A DNA stretch of 64,000 nucleotides from Valencia hispanica. Lineage: Eukaryota > Chordata > Actinopteri > Cyprinodontiformes > Valenciidae. The number at the start of each line of letters is the position of its first letter. Position 1 is the stretch's first letter. The stretch lies in the NCBI GenBank assembly GCA_963556495.2, contig OY747716.1, positions 14,786,040 to 14,850,039 on the forward strand. The letters are read 5' to 3'. Position numbers and translations under genes: made by a program. The notes under the pieces were generated by a model. It was not told the origin of the DNA. It saw nothing but the letters and a program-made list of their open reading frames with translations, and ran no database searches. This document shows positions 1 to 12,000 of the stretch, one piece after another.

Positions 1-1794
1 GAAAGGTTTGCTGATTATAGAAGCTACACACTTCAGGCACTTTCTAACCTCTTTAAAGTTGGTTAGAAACAGTCATGACCCCAGTCAGTCCTAATAATAC
101 TTACTCTTAACGTACTGTAAGCCATTCAGAACTTACATACAGAGTAAAAATCCCAAATACATATCTCATACTGAACAGGCTGAAAACCAACATGGTTCTC
201 AATGTAAATAACCACAAACTGCATGTAAAGACTCATCAAGCATAAAAGTGATGACGGGTTACAGCCAAATATAATTAAAATGCGATGTTTTTAATGTGAA
301 GAAATGTTTTTTTCTGCTAAATCGCATAACTATTGGTTGAATCAAGGTGAAATACCATGTTTTTCTGCAAAAAAGTTTTTATTAAAATAAAGCAAAAGTT
401 CACCAACAGCATATATCATGAATATACCCTCCCCCTGGGTCACACTTGTCCAATCTTCCATTTTCATCCTGCCTGATGTAATGAATGAATATGCAACTAC
501 CTGATTGGTTAAACATTGGAGGTGGTGTCATGATTTAGATTCGGCAGCCTCATCGCTGGCTCACGGGTTAACCCCTGAACCGCTTCTTTCCAGGAACTCT
601 CCTCCCACCAAGTGCAAAGCAATCTACTATTGATGCCCTCCATTTGTAGTCGGAACTCTGGAATTTAGACTTCTGAGTCTCAAAAATCAATTGGAACGCC
701 CCTTCAAAGCTGGACTTCCAACTTTTCCTTTTTTTAGTTGTGTCTCACCGTACATATCGATGGCGACCAACTAGCTTTTCTCCATCTCAGGTTGGCAACT
801 GACTGCTCCTCCAGACAACCGCAGTTTTGATGATTGAGGCGCCTTTGGAGCAGTTCCTCCAGGTAAACGTCTAATCTGGCTAAATTTGAGCAGTTTTGCA
901 AAGAAGAATGATTAGAAACTTCAGTCGAAATTGGGGTTAAGTGCCTTGCTCAAGGGTTCATTGATAAGTGGTGTTAGGAACAGAATTTTTTTATTCCTAA
1001 TTAGATGGTTAAAATAGTAGAAATCCATGCCTCTGATTAGCAGAACATCTCTCGACTCAGGTTGCTTCTACACTAACACGGCTAAGGTTATACAGGGTAT
1101 ATCCCACCTAACTGTATACCTGTCCACACAAACAAAGCATCGTCTACGACCCGCTGCCCCTCTCCGCCCGCTGGCGCAACCCCGACCTAGTAGGCATGTG
1201 TGGAAATAAAGGCAGACCCACATATATGACGTCACAGTCACCGTCTGAGATATAGTGTATCCGAAATTGCTGCAATCGCGCGGTGCCTTCTCTTAAGGTA
1301 TTCTTGTGTGATTTTTACAAGCGCCTCTACATGTACAAGAAGAAGCAACAAGGGCATGTCTGGATGATTCGCCATTGGCCTAACGAATCCACACCAATCC
1401 AAGAGCCGGAGATTTAAGATATAGACAGCCCACTTACCCATGTAAAAAAAAATATCCGGGGAGGGGAACCTTAAATGGTGGGCTAGTGTGTTGATTAAAT
1501 ATTTATCAGTTTAAGCACTTTAACGTTCTAATGTGGGCCTCAGCTGACTTTGAGTGCCATCTACTGCATGCAAGAGACTGACTGCTGAAAAACATTCACA
1601 CTATCCCTAAAGCCTTGTAGACAATGTTGCAGAGCAGCAGACTGAATAGAAAGGTGTCAATAACAAAGGGGTTTCAAGGAAGTAAGGATCTTTTAACAAA
1701 CATATAACTTCAAAATACTTTTACTAGTTTATAAATCATTGAATCGCCAAGCATCATAGTGTGTTGAAGATCTACTGTTACTAAACCAACCCCC
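1..1794. other. Unassigned AT-rich sequence
   Basis: Only short reading frames with no recognisable family. A CpG-richer patch at about 1130-1300 stands out in composition but shows no motif I can name. Confidence 0.5.
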
Positions 1795-2105
1795 CCAGAC
1801 CCCTCAGGTCCTCTAATTCCAGTCTACTCAGCATCCCTAGAATTAGAACCAAACATGGAGAAGCAGCTTTCTATCCTCCCCTTATGTGGAACAAACTTCC
1901 AGAAAACTGCAAAGCTGCTGAAACACTGAGCTGTTTAAAATCAAGACTAAAAATCCATCTGTTTAGAGCTGCCTTTGAGTAATATTTTAATGTGTCATAT
2001 GTTTTGTGTGTGTTTTATGCTTTATTGCTGTTTTAATGTAAAGCACGTTGAATTGCCTTGTTAAGAGTGTTCTATACAAATAAAATTGCCCTGCCTTTCT
2101 AAATA
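1795..2105 (+). mobile_element. L2-type LINE 3' remnant
   Basis: Reads MWNKLPENCKAAETLSCFKS then RLKIHLFRAAFE, the last codons of an L2/CR1-group ORF2, followed by a short AT-rich 3' tail ending in an AATAAAATTG-like sequence. Truncated at its 5' end. Confidence 0.7.
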
Positions 2106-4400
2106 TATATTTTAAAGGTTTTCACAACAATCTGATGGTTGTATTTTTTCCCCATTTACCTGAGCCATGGAGCTCAGCTGCAGCAGGTGTTCCTGCTGTT
2201 CTGTGCTGGAGCTAAAACAGCTGTTGGTAAATCAAAAGGCTCCATCTTATACAATATTTTTCCCGTTTACAGCTCCATTTCTCTTGTACTTTCATGCTGA
2301 GGATATTGCAAAAATGAACAAAACACTCGGACTCTCTTTAAACAGATCTGGAAATCCTAAAAATATTTTTTTTTGTCTTTCAAAGCATTCTTTGAAACGT
2401 TCTAATGCTCTCACAGAGTAAGAGGCAGTCATGTTGACACTGGAGGTGTTCTGTACGTTCTTTGACGCGATTCTTTGACCTCTCACGGTGACTTCATCGG
2501 GTCTGGAGATCAGTGACAAGGTTCGCCACAACTCACCTGCGCACACCTTCATAGGACCAGCAATGGGGGGAAGCGGAGGAGAGGAGATTTTATGGGTTTT
2601 ATTTAGAAACCCGAGTCCATGCCGGTAATTGGCCGCAATGTCTGTAATTGTAAACTGTCTGGATTTCTACTCTGGCTGCACAAATTTCCACAAGGGATGG
2701 AGGCTGTGGTAACTGTTTAACATCTGGATGGTGTAAAGTACACCATCTTTATCCATCAGAGCAGGTCCTAATGTCTGTCCTGCTGTTGTCCTTCTGTGCG
2801 TCTGTGTCTTCTGGCAGCTTTTCCACTGATGACAAGCTTGATAAGTTCCGACATTCGTCGTTCCGACAGTCATTCCGACATCATGCTCCCATCCGCACAC
2901 ACGCCGGCGAAATGAATACACACCAGTTTTTCTCTCCTCCTCTGTAAAAAGGGGTGAATGTAGCCAAACCTAATGCTGCTCTGTGTTGTTAAACTGTAAA
3001 TTAGCAGAGGTATGTTTCTCATTTACTGAGCTCCACACAATGAAAACAGACCCCGGGTTCTTTTCCTAAACACACTCAGCTGGTCCAGTTGAGTTAAGAA
3101 GAATCAGCTGAAGGCAACTTAAGAGTAATTCTTCTCCAGTTTTATATTAAAATGAGACATGAGATGGGAATAGCAGTTATCCTGCAATCGTAAAGTTGTG
3201 GGTTTCTCTCTCTCCCCTACATGTTGATGTGCCGTTGTGCAGGGCACTTACCCCTAAGCTGCCCATTGATCTGTTGAATGCGTTTCTGAAGCAGTCTCTG
3301 TGTTACTGGATGAGTTCCTCGCTGAAAGATCCATACCTCATGGTCCGGTCCAGTGTCCAGGTATGTCTCCTGCCGACAGCTTCCTGGTTGCCCTCAGGCT
3401 GTGGAAAATGGCAGCAGCGTGTCAGAGTGGTGAGCTGAACAGAAACCCCAGAGAGCAGCTGGATCTGAAGACGGCCTTTATGCCATGGAGCCCTGCGAGG
3501 AAACAGGATTTTTAGAGCCAGCTTGTCAAATAGTTCCTCTTCTGCACACATTGAGTTACAGCAGCCTGTAAACCATGCAGAGGAATATCTACCACATCTA
3601 ACAAATACATCTATGTGTTTGTAGTCGAGCCAACCGTTGATGGAGTGTGTGTACAGCACATTCACACTCTGGGTGTTTAGAGCTGCTGAACATCCTGCTT
3701 TGAGCATCAGCCAACCACACCTTGCCTGATCCCAAACAGACATTCAGCTTCCAACACTTTATTCAGTGTCCAGCAGAAACAAGGAGAACTTCATCCAGCG
3801 AGGAGAAGGAAGGAAAAACAGCAAACCTGTGAAAAATCGGACAGATGTTCAAACAGAAGATGACTTTTGGAAAAAAGAAGGAGAGCTTAGAAACAGGAAG
3901 AGAAGGATGGAGGCAGCAAATAAAATTCTGTGGTCCCCTAATATATTTCCTACAACCAGATGATTGTCTATGGAAACAGTGAATTGGTGATAAGCCACAA
4001 ATGGATCCAGTCAGCTTTAATGTGACCTTAAAAGTTGGTAACCGTTTCCCAGAGTTTGTGCTATTTTAGTGATGGATGAACCAAAAAAAACAAAAACAAA
4101 AAAACCGGTCAACGACCTGAGTCACTTAGAGGTACGCCATAAATAGTTGGAAATCACCAGTAAACAAGCAACATTTTGGTTCCAAACCGACGCGAATAAC
4201 ATTATGAAGCAACTGGTCCAATCCCTACACCTTAATCCAACAAAGAACTTGTGACTCTGACATTAAAATGCTCTTACTTGGGCAAAACGAAGAACTGCAG
4301 AGGAGCTGTGGAATGTAGTCCTATCGGCCTGGGCTGAAACAGCTGTTCTCAGGTGATGGAAGTCGCTCTGCTCCATGCAACACAGATGTGAAGCAAACAG
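2106..4400. other. Unassigned sequence
   Basis: Several overlapping reading frames of 60-146 codons occur on both strands around 2.2-3.9 kb. None shows a domain, a coherent splice pattern or conservation I can recognise, so I call no gene. Confidence 0.5.
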
Positions 4401-4407
4401 GGTTTAT

Positions 4408-4480
4408 TCAATTCCAATTTCAATCACATATACGCAAGTATTCCCAAAGGGAAATTAAATGGCATAACTCCAACAATCCA
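4408..4480 (-). repeat. Dispersed LINE-tail-like repeat, copy 1
   Basis: Shares the AATTCCAATT...CCCAAAGGGAAATTAAATGG pattern with 6955-7130 and 20885-21060. On the minus strand this resembles the 3' end of CR1/Rex1-like LINEs. Confidence 0.4.
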
Positions 4481-4769
4481 CATTTCTTTGGATAATTACT
4501 TTCACTGAGCAGATTTTCACTGACACCACTGACAGGTTTGAATCAGGTTAGGCAAGGAAAGTCAAGTTTTACACGGAGGATTTGCTCATCTTAAGTCTCA
4601 TCTTTTCTGTTCTTTTGTCGTCTACATTTTTTGTATTTATCATGTGTAAATACAGAATTATTTATCATTCGGTATCTATTCTTGTTTAACTTCAGATATA
4701 GTTTTTTATTATTTAAATTTGAAATAATAAAATGCTTAATTCATGCAAGAACGCGCACCAACACATGTC

Positions 4770-5335
4770 GAAACTGGACCATTGTCTCCGGGTGCTTGTA
4801 ACTGTGTATTTTTAAAGGTCTCTAATAGATTGACTGCAGCTCCCATTCACTGGCAATAGATGTAAGGTATATCTCTGCTTAAACCTGTCAGAGCAGACAC
4901 TCAGTATGCTTAAGGAAACCACATTGCAACAGCTCAGTGCACACATCAGTGGCTCTTATTTGACATGGACATATATTTAGACAGTCGCTCAGAGTGTCAG
5001 ACATTCCAGCTCCGTTCTTTGGTTATTGGACCAGAATGAAGCACGTTCCTATCCAAGGAGCGAAACGGCGAGCTAGTAAAATTATTTTGATAGATTACAG
5101 TCGGGGCCCCAAGGGCTCCTTGGACACTGTTTAAACACTTGTCTTTACTCTGAGGACAGAGGAATGTGAGGCGCGTAGGGGGATAAAAACCCAGCGCCTA
5201 GCCGTGACAGTTCCAACATAGCAACGACGTCAGCACAGCTATTTCTATATCTGCAGAAGACTTATTGAAGCTCAATCTCATTTCCAATAAAGCCCTTCAT
5301 CATTTTGGTCATTTTCCTGCCACAAACTTCATTCT
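4770..5335 (+). mobile_element. Possible solo LTR
   Basis: The region has the order expected of an LTR: a GATAAAA TATA-like box (5182-5188), about 100 bp of GC-richer leader, and an AATAAA (5286-5291). I cannot fix TG...CA ends, and no gag-pol sequence accompanies it. An ancient promoter of another kind would look similar. Confidence 0.3.
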
Positions 5336-5402
5336 ACTCTATTGGGATTTGAAGTAACAGACTGACACAAAGTAGTGCATAATTGTGAGGTGGAAAGAAA
5401 TA

Positions 5403-6859
5403 AACTCAGCAAAAAAAGAAACGTCCCTTTTTCAGGACTGTGTATTTCAACAATAATGTTGTAAAAATACAAATAACTTTACAGATCTTCATTGTAAAGG
5501 CTTTAAACAATGTTTTCCATGCATGTTCAATTAACCATAATCAATTAATGACCATGCACCTGTGGAATGGTCGTTAAGACCTTAACAGCTTACAGAAAGT
5601 AGGCATTTATTGTCACAGTTCTAAAAACACAGGACACTAAAGAGACTTGTCTACCGACTTTGAAAAACACCCAAAGAAAGATGCCCAGGGTCCCTGCTCA
5701 TCTGCGTGAACGTGCATTAGGCATGCTGCAGGGAGGCATGAGGACTGCTGACGTGGCTAGGGCAATAAATTGCTATGTCCGCACTGTGAGACGCCTAAGA
5801 CATCGCTACAGGGAGACAGGAAGGACAGCTGATCATCCTCGCAGTGGAAGACCACGTGTAACAACACCTGCACAGGATCGGTACATCCGAATATCAGACC
5901 TACGTGACAGGTACAGGATGGCCACAACAACTGCCCGAGTCACACCAGGAACACACAATCCCTCCATCAGTGCTCAGATTGTCCGCAATAGGCTGAGAGA
6001 GGTTGGACTGAGGGATTGTAGGCCTGTTGTAAGGCAGGTCCTTACCAGACATCACCAGCAACAACGCCGCCTATGGGCACAAACCCACCTTCGCTGGATC
6101 AGACAGGAGTGGCAACACGGTTTTGTCTCACCAGGGATGATGGACGGATTTGTGTTTATCGTCGAAGGAATGAGGGTTACACCGAGGCCTGTACCCTGGA
6201 GCGGGATCGATTTGGAGGTGGGGGGGTCCGTCATGGTCTGGGGCGGTATATCACATCACCATTGGACTGAGCTTGTTGTCATTGCAGGCAATCTCAATGC
6301 CTTGCGGTACAGGGAAGACATCCTCCTCCCTCATGTGGTACCCTTTATGCATGCTCATCCGGACATGATCCTCCAGCAGGACAATGCCACCAGCCATACC
6401 ACTCGTTCTGTGCGTGAGTTTCTGCATGACAGCAATGTCAGTGTTTTGCCATGGCCAGCGAAGAGCCCAGCTCTCAATCCCATTGAGCACGTCTGGGACC
6501 TGTTGGATCGCAGGGTGAGGGCTAGGGCCATTCCCCCCAGAAATGTCCAGGAACTTGCAAGTGAACAGTTGGGTAACATCTCACAGCAAGAACCGACAAA
6601 TCCGGTCCATTCCATGAGGAGGAGATGCACTGCAGAACTTCAAGCAGCTGGTGGCCACACCAGATACTGACTGGTACTTTTGATTTTGAGTCTCCCTTCA
6701 TTCAAGGGCACATTTTTTATTTTTGTTAGTCACATGTCTGTGAAACATTTTTAGTTTATGTCTTATGGTGTTGACTCTTTTAGTGTTCATACAAATATTT
6801 ACACACTGAAAGTAAAAAACAGTTGAAAGTCAGAGGACGTTTCTTTTTTGCAGAGTTTC
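5403..6859 (+). mobile_element. Tc1-like DNA transposon 1
   Basis: About 1.46 kb bounded by inverted ends built on CTCAGCAAAAAAAGAAACG (left) and its degenerate complement around 6838-6857. It encodes one Tc1-family transposase in the same orientation. The left TA target dinucleotide is visible; the right one appears mutated. Confidence 0.85.
5660..6670 (+). pseudogene. Tc1-like transposase, lacks first catalytic Asp
   Basis: A 336-codon frame from MKNTQRKMPRVPAHLRERAL to GGHTRY. The N-terminal paired-like HTH region (about residues 8-60) is good, as are the second Asp (LQQDNATSH) and the final Glu (LNPIEHVWD). Between about residues 150 and 180 the frame is wrong: the block normally reading VLFTDESRF is missing after RQEWQ, and CLTRDDGR appears only in another frame. 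The original frame returns near VGGSVMVWGG through a run of Gs. A further deletion near SEQLGNIS is likely. The long frame is therefore a chance-open, inactive transposase. Confidence 0.85.
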
Positions 6860-6954
6860 TGTAGGTTTCGATTTGTTAGCTTTGAGAACTATGGAGTTAA
6901 TTTGTACTCAACTTCCGAAATCAGCGCCGTTTCCTGTGTAATCTCATCTCTGTA

Positions 6955-7130
6955 AAATTAAATTCAAAAATACCAAAGGGAAATTAGATATCGTTGCAAC
7001 TCATATCAGTTTTTTCAAAGATTTATTGTAGATATTGATGGCAGTGTGGAGGGATGATCTCCTGTAGCACTCTGCAGAAGCCTCTGACTAGACACTTTGT
7101 TGCAACATAAGCCTGATGAAGAGGATGCTT
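6955..7130 (-). repeat. Dispersed LINE-tail-like repeat, copy 2
   Basis: Contains AAAGGGAAATTAGATATC and GCAGAAGCCTCTGACTAGAC, paralleling 20885-21060 in the same order. Likely a CR1/Rex1-like LINE fragment in minus orientation. Confidence 0.4.
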
Positions 7131-7529
7131 AGGGTTGCCCAAAATCAAAATTTTATGAAGAATAATCGCCAAAGGGTCCCCAGCATCTAACCTGTTTGCT
7201 CACATTGTCCATAATGATCAATGGTTTGAACTTCCTATTCTCTCTCCTCTTTGCTCCTGCTCTGGATCCACGGCGTCTCCTTTTCAACTCACCTGGGATT
7301 TGTGGCTGCAGATGATGTATAATTTGAGCCTTCAGCTGGTCCCGGTTGTAAACCTCCTTGTTGCTATGGCATCCTTTCCCTTTCAAGTTATACATCATGG
7401 TGTTGACCTGTCATGAAATCCCAATAAAACTTGCTAGTTTGTAGTTATGAGACAAAACATGGTGATGTTCAAGGAGTATGAATATTTTCCAATGCACTGT
7501 ACGAATGTGGCGACATATGAAAGCAAGAC

Positions 7530-8926
7530 ATTCACTTCAAAAAGGAATTTTATTTAGTTTAATACACTGGGCCGGTTAACGTCAAATATGTGTACATTCA
7601 GCTTTACAATTCATACATGAATAACCCCCATTCAAGTCCTAAAATGTACAATTTACAAGGTTTGCTTGGTTCACTTTGTTTCTACCAACAAAAATAAAAA
7701 AATCAGCCATCTTATAAGTACATAAAAATCGAATTCCTTAATCTAAATTCAAACGCTTATGTATGTAATGTGCTAATATAAGTTAAAATCTTTATAGCAA
7801 ATAGTCTGAGATGACTTTTTCCCAGGACGAAAAAAGACACAAAAAAAAACAGAATGGCACGCAGGTCGCCCATGCAAACATAAACTGATTTAAAAAACGT
7901 TACATGTGGTGGGACATGCAGAGATCCTGGTAAGGGTACGAAACCCTTGGAAGTAGCACTCAGGAAAGGACACCAGCACTCAAACACTACCAACATGATC
8001 CGAGATCTGAGGTCCAGGACACTTTGATGCCAACACCTCAATGGGATTGTGTGGAAACACCCCCACCATGTTTAATATTGACCACTTTTCGTCTCTGCCC
8101 AGTCGAAGGGATCTTGTGTGATGGACCGTGGCGTCTGCCTTGCGTGAAGTCGCACTCCATCAGCTCGCTGCTGGAAGGTTCCTCCTTTCTCGTCATCTGC
8201 TGCCAGCCTCTTTTGATTTCTGCGCTCCTCATAAAGCAAACTTTCGAAGTCCGAGTCAATAAAAGAAGTGAAGACGCCATTCCAAACACTGAGGGGAATA
8301 AAAAAAAAACAAGACGGTTGTGTTGACGACACATGCTCCAAGCCTTTGAGTTCAAGCGGCGAGACGGACGACAGCACGGCCTGGTTCGATAGGCCTCTCC
8401 GTAAGCAGCGTTATATCGATAAGAGTCTGTGCGAGGAGGGGCGGGATGAAGTGCAGCAGAAAGATGAGCAATGCAGAGAAGTCAGGCCAGCATCGATATC
8501 AATGTGTTCGCTTAAGGCAAAGAGCTCAGCATGCTGGAAACTAAGGACCCAAGGTCATAGAGTTTCCTTTGTGATCACGTGAACAGAATGAGAAATGTGC
8601 CTGACAAACTTTGGATTCCACTTTTAGGCTCGACTAAAACAGCTGGAGATAGAGATTTGGGATAAAAATGGTTCATGCTTTGAACAGGTCAGAAACTGCA
8701 GGAATAAAAAATAAAAAAAATACTGAGTTTCATTAAAATGGAGGCTGAACTCTATTTGCTTTACGGCGAAGCGTCATTTCTACAATATATTGTGCAAAAT
8801 TACTGTCAGAGTGGGGATGGTCGACCGTTTCAGCTCAGCGCAGGAGACAGTCTGAAGGGATGAGACACATTGGGGGTTGGGGGGGGGATATGGATTTGTT
8901 AACATGTGCCGCCATGAACGTGTGGT
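7530..8926 (-). other. rab18: rab18 3' untranslated region (probable extent)
   Basis: Sequence after the stop runs AT-rich with no recognised repeat until a minus-strand AATAAA (7549-7554). A transposon-type end abuts just beyond (about 7465-7500), which fits the transcript ending near 7530. The extent is inferred from the signal only. Confidence 0.6.
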
Positions 8927-9096
8927 TTATAGCAGGGAGCAGTAGCCGCCGCACTGTCCGCCGCCGGCATCTTCATCCGTGAGCTGAACCGCTCTGCCGT
9001 GGCTCTCGCTCTGCCACAAACCGGGTGTCTGGATGATCTTCTCCACCAGTTCCTCGAAAGCACACTGAACTCCGTCCTTCGTCTTTGCACTCGCCT
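8927..9096 (-). CDS. rab18: rab18 terminal coding exon 7
   Basis: 170 nt from [20 protein letters not shown] to a TAA stop at 8927-8929. The hypervariable tail is shorter and more divergent than in mammals but ends GGYCSLL, a Cys box for geranylgeranylation and membrane attachment. Confidence 0.97.
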
Positions 9097-12000
9097 CTGG
9101 GAGGAGAGAGGGGACAAAGAGGGACAGACAGCGTGAAGACAAAAGGACAGAGAAGTAATGAATGTGCCGAGCAGGAGCGTGAGACAGCTGGGGCAATGAA
9201 ATAATATTTTCCTTTCATGTATTCCTCTAACTTGGAGTGCAAAATAGAAAGATTACAGCAGGAGGAGCGAATACTGATGAGGATTTATGAAGCCAGTTTT
9301 ATAAACCGAGTAAGCACTTCAAAGTATTAATTGTAAAAGCGGTTTCCCTTTGTGTAATATTCTGCTCGTCTTCATATGGAGGCAAGAAGCCCTCCTGACT
9401 CACCAATGAAAAGCATGGAATGCTTCCTCGCAAACTTCAGGCCTTCGGCCCGGTCTACGTCGTGGTTTTCCTGCAACAGAAAACACGTTTTAGCTCCCTT
9501 TAAGTCCAGTAGATGCGGTCAAACGAAGAGTAACTGTACTATAGCTGAAAGGCTACGGCAGATTTTTAATGAACGACTCTTAGGCCCGAGCGGAACTCGA
9601 AGCACGACGTGGCCCACAGGAAGAACCCGCTCACCTTATCGATCTTGTTTCCTACGAGCATTTTGACAAGGTCGTTCCTGGTACAGTAGGTCTCCAGCTC
9701 ATTGAGCCAGTTGTCCAGCTTAGTGAAGGTCTCTCGTCGTGTGACGTCGTACACTGGAGAGGATCGAGAAGAGTTTTAAAAACCCAGCTCAGACTGAGCC
9801 ATTAAGAACTAAAGAAAACTCCTCTACAGAACTGCTGGGGATTTTATAGAGGGTCTTCAGAAAATACAGTGACAATCGATTTCACACTCCTGTTAAAATT
9901 CCAGGAGTTGAAGAAATATGGGACATTTTTTCCTCCTTTAATCTGAAAAACAAACAAATATATTACAGTGTAAAAGGGGAAACGAGCTTGAACATTAAAA
10001 TCAATACTTTGTTAAAACTTTTTCTGATTCAGTCTTTGAGGGTGCATTCACACCAGTACAGTTTAGTCCGCTTTAATTGAACTCTATTTCTTTTGCCTAA
10101 AAAGTCTGGTTTGTATGGGAAGGTCTGGATATGAAACCAAACTCTGGTCCCCTAATAAACCTAGGTCTCGGCTCGGTTTAAGTGAACTCTGGTGCAGTTC
10201 GACTGCATATGTGAACGCCAAGCGGGCCTAGAGGGCGCTCCAAAAGCAAGAAGCGGACTGTAGGCCAAGGGTATTCTGGGTAAATAGAAAAAAAACAACC
10301 ACGCAACAACAACTCTGCATCATTCTCATTGGGGACCAAAAGCTGTTGCAGCAATCGAACAGTCTACCGGACTATCAGGTGTGAAAAAGCCATAAGGGCT
10401 TCTCTCCATATTTTCTCAATTTGCCAGGCAGAAGTTCTCCATTTCCATGAGGACCTCTCATTTCCACGGCCCTCTTTAGAACACCCCAGAATTCTCCAGC
10501 GGGGTTTAGTCTGCTGGTTTTAGTCCATTCCAAAACGTTCATTTTCTGCTGGTGAAGTCATTCCCCTGTTAATCCAGCTGGACGGTGAACCATATGCTGA
10601 AAGAAGAAAAAAACTGTTCCACCTTAAAGGGGAAATATTCTTCTTCTTCTTAAACATGTTATAACAAGGTCTGTGGTCCATACAAAACACATTAATGAAG
10701 TTCTTTGCACAAAATCGCTCACTCTCACCAGCTCAATTCTTGACAATTTAAGTTCCTTTCAGCATGAGGGCTCTTTCACGTGTATGCAAATTAACCGGCT
10801 GCTGACCACGCCCACCCATCTTGTTACTAATTGGTGGGCGGGGTTTGGCAGGTGAGGGGTGGTTATATGCAAATCCCACTTGTGACGTCACAAGGGGACA
10901 CTTTCACAGGGCTTGAAGAAGTACAAGATTTGTGACGGCAAAAAAGAATGGATGGATTTTATCCATTGTTGGAGTCTTTATAGAGGCAGCGGACACCAAA
11001 ATGGCAATGGAAAATTGAAATTGGCACAATGTGTCCACTTTTGTCGAAGCAGACACCTGGAGGTTTGGGTCAGAACGGACTCACAGAAAAAGGCGAAGTT
11101 TCTTCAGAAGAAAGGCAACCCCAAAGCATGCCGCTGCCACTACCATACCTCATGGTGAGCACGGTGTTCTTTTGGTGAATTGCTGTGTTGTATTTGTGCC
11201 AAATGCGTCTTGTGGCGTTGTACAGGTTACGTATGCTGTGTGTAGGTGTGCTTCCTATGAGTTGTATGTATGTGGAAATCTTCCACGGGGGAAATAAAAT
11301 CTGAGCATACTCTGAATGCTTAAAGTGACCCTGAAATGGTGGCGCCAGGAGGTGTCTACTGAGACCAAGTTACCCCAGGGTTGTCTCAGTGCTTTGCCTG
11401 TGATGTTTTTGGCTGGATTAAACCTTCTGTGTTGTATTTTGCATTCAGCAGAAGATTTTTGACTTGGTCTCCAGTGTTCCTCTGTTTTTAAGTACTTTGT
11501 TAAGCCAGATATAAAATTTGTACATTAAATGAAGTTGAGGTCCACAAGATCCGCTTTCCTCGAGAGTGTTGTGGCCAAAAGTTCAAGTTTGGTTTCATCA
11601 GACCAAAGCAAGTTCTCCCTCGAGCTCTTGGGAGATTTTAGCCAGGTGTAGTTGTTTTTTGGAAGAAAAGGAACAACCCTATTCCTCAGTCCAGACAAAT
11701 GATGAATAAAGGAGAGTGCAGAACACAACCAGTACTTCTCAGGAAACCCTGCAGCTGGTTCTGGGTTACTCTCCGGCGAATTTCTATTATCATTTATAGA
11801 GAAACATTGAGTTTAAATAAAAATCACATTTGTTCCTTTTTGAGCCCCGTATAATATGATTTCTGTAACATGGTGCATATATAATGCTGTAGATTTTTTT
11901 GTGGCCTTCTCCCGATTGATATATTTATACAATGAGCTGATTTTGATCTTTAGTAACCTCTCCACAAACTGTGCTTTAGCTAAACAATGTGACGGACCTC

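Larger units (their letters stand above)
5336..7500. mobile_element. Older DNA-transposon remnant split by Tc1 element 1
   Basis: GACACAAAGTAGTGCATAATTG at the left (about 5363-5384) and GAATATTTTCCAATGCACTG near 7480-7500 resemble the two ends of a common teleost DNA-transposon family whose copies also occur at 13.1 kb and 45.9-47.0 kb. Tc1 element 1 lies between. The pairing of the two ends is inference. Confidence 0.4.

Noticed and set aside
3303..3743. A 146-codon minus-strand frame downstream of rab18
   Set aside because: No recognisable family, overlapped by other frames on the opposite strand, and no splice or promoter support.
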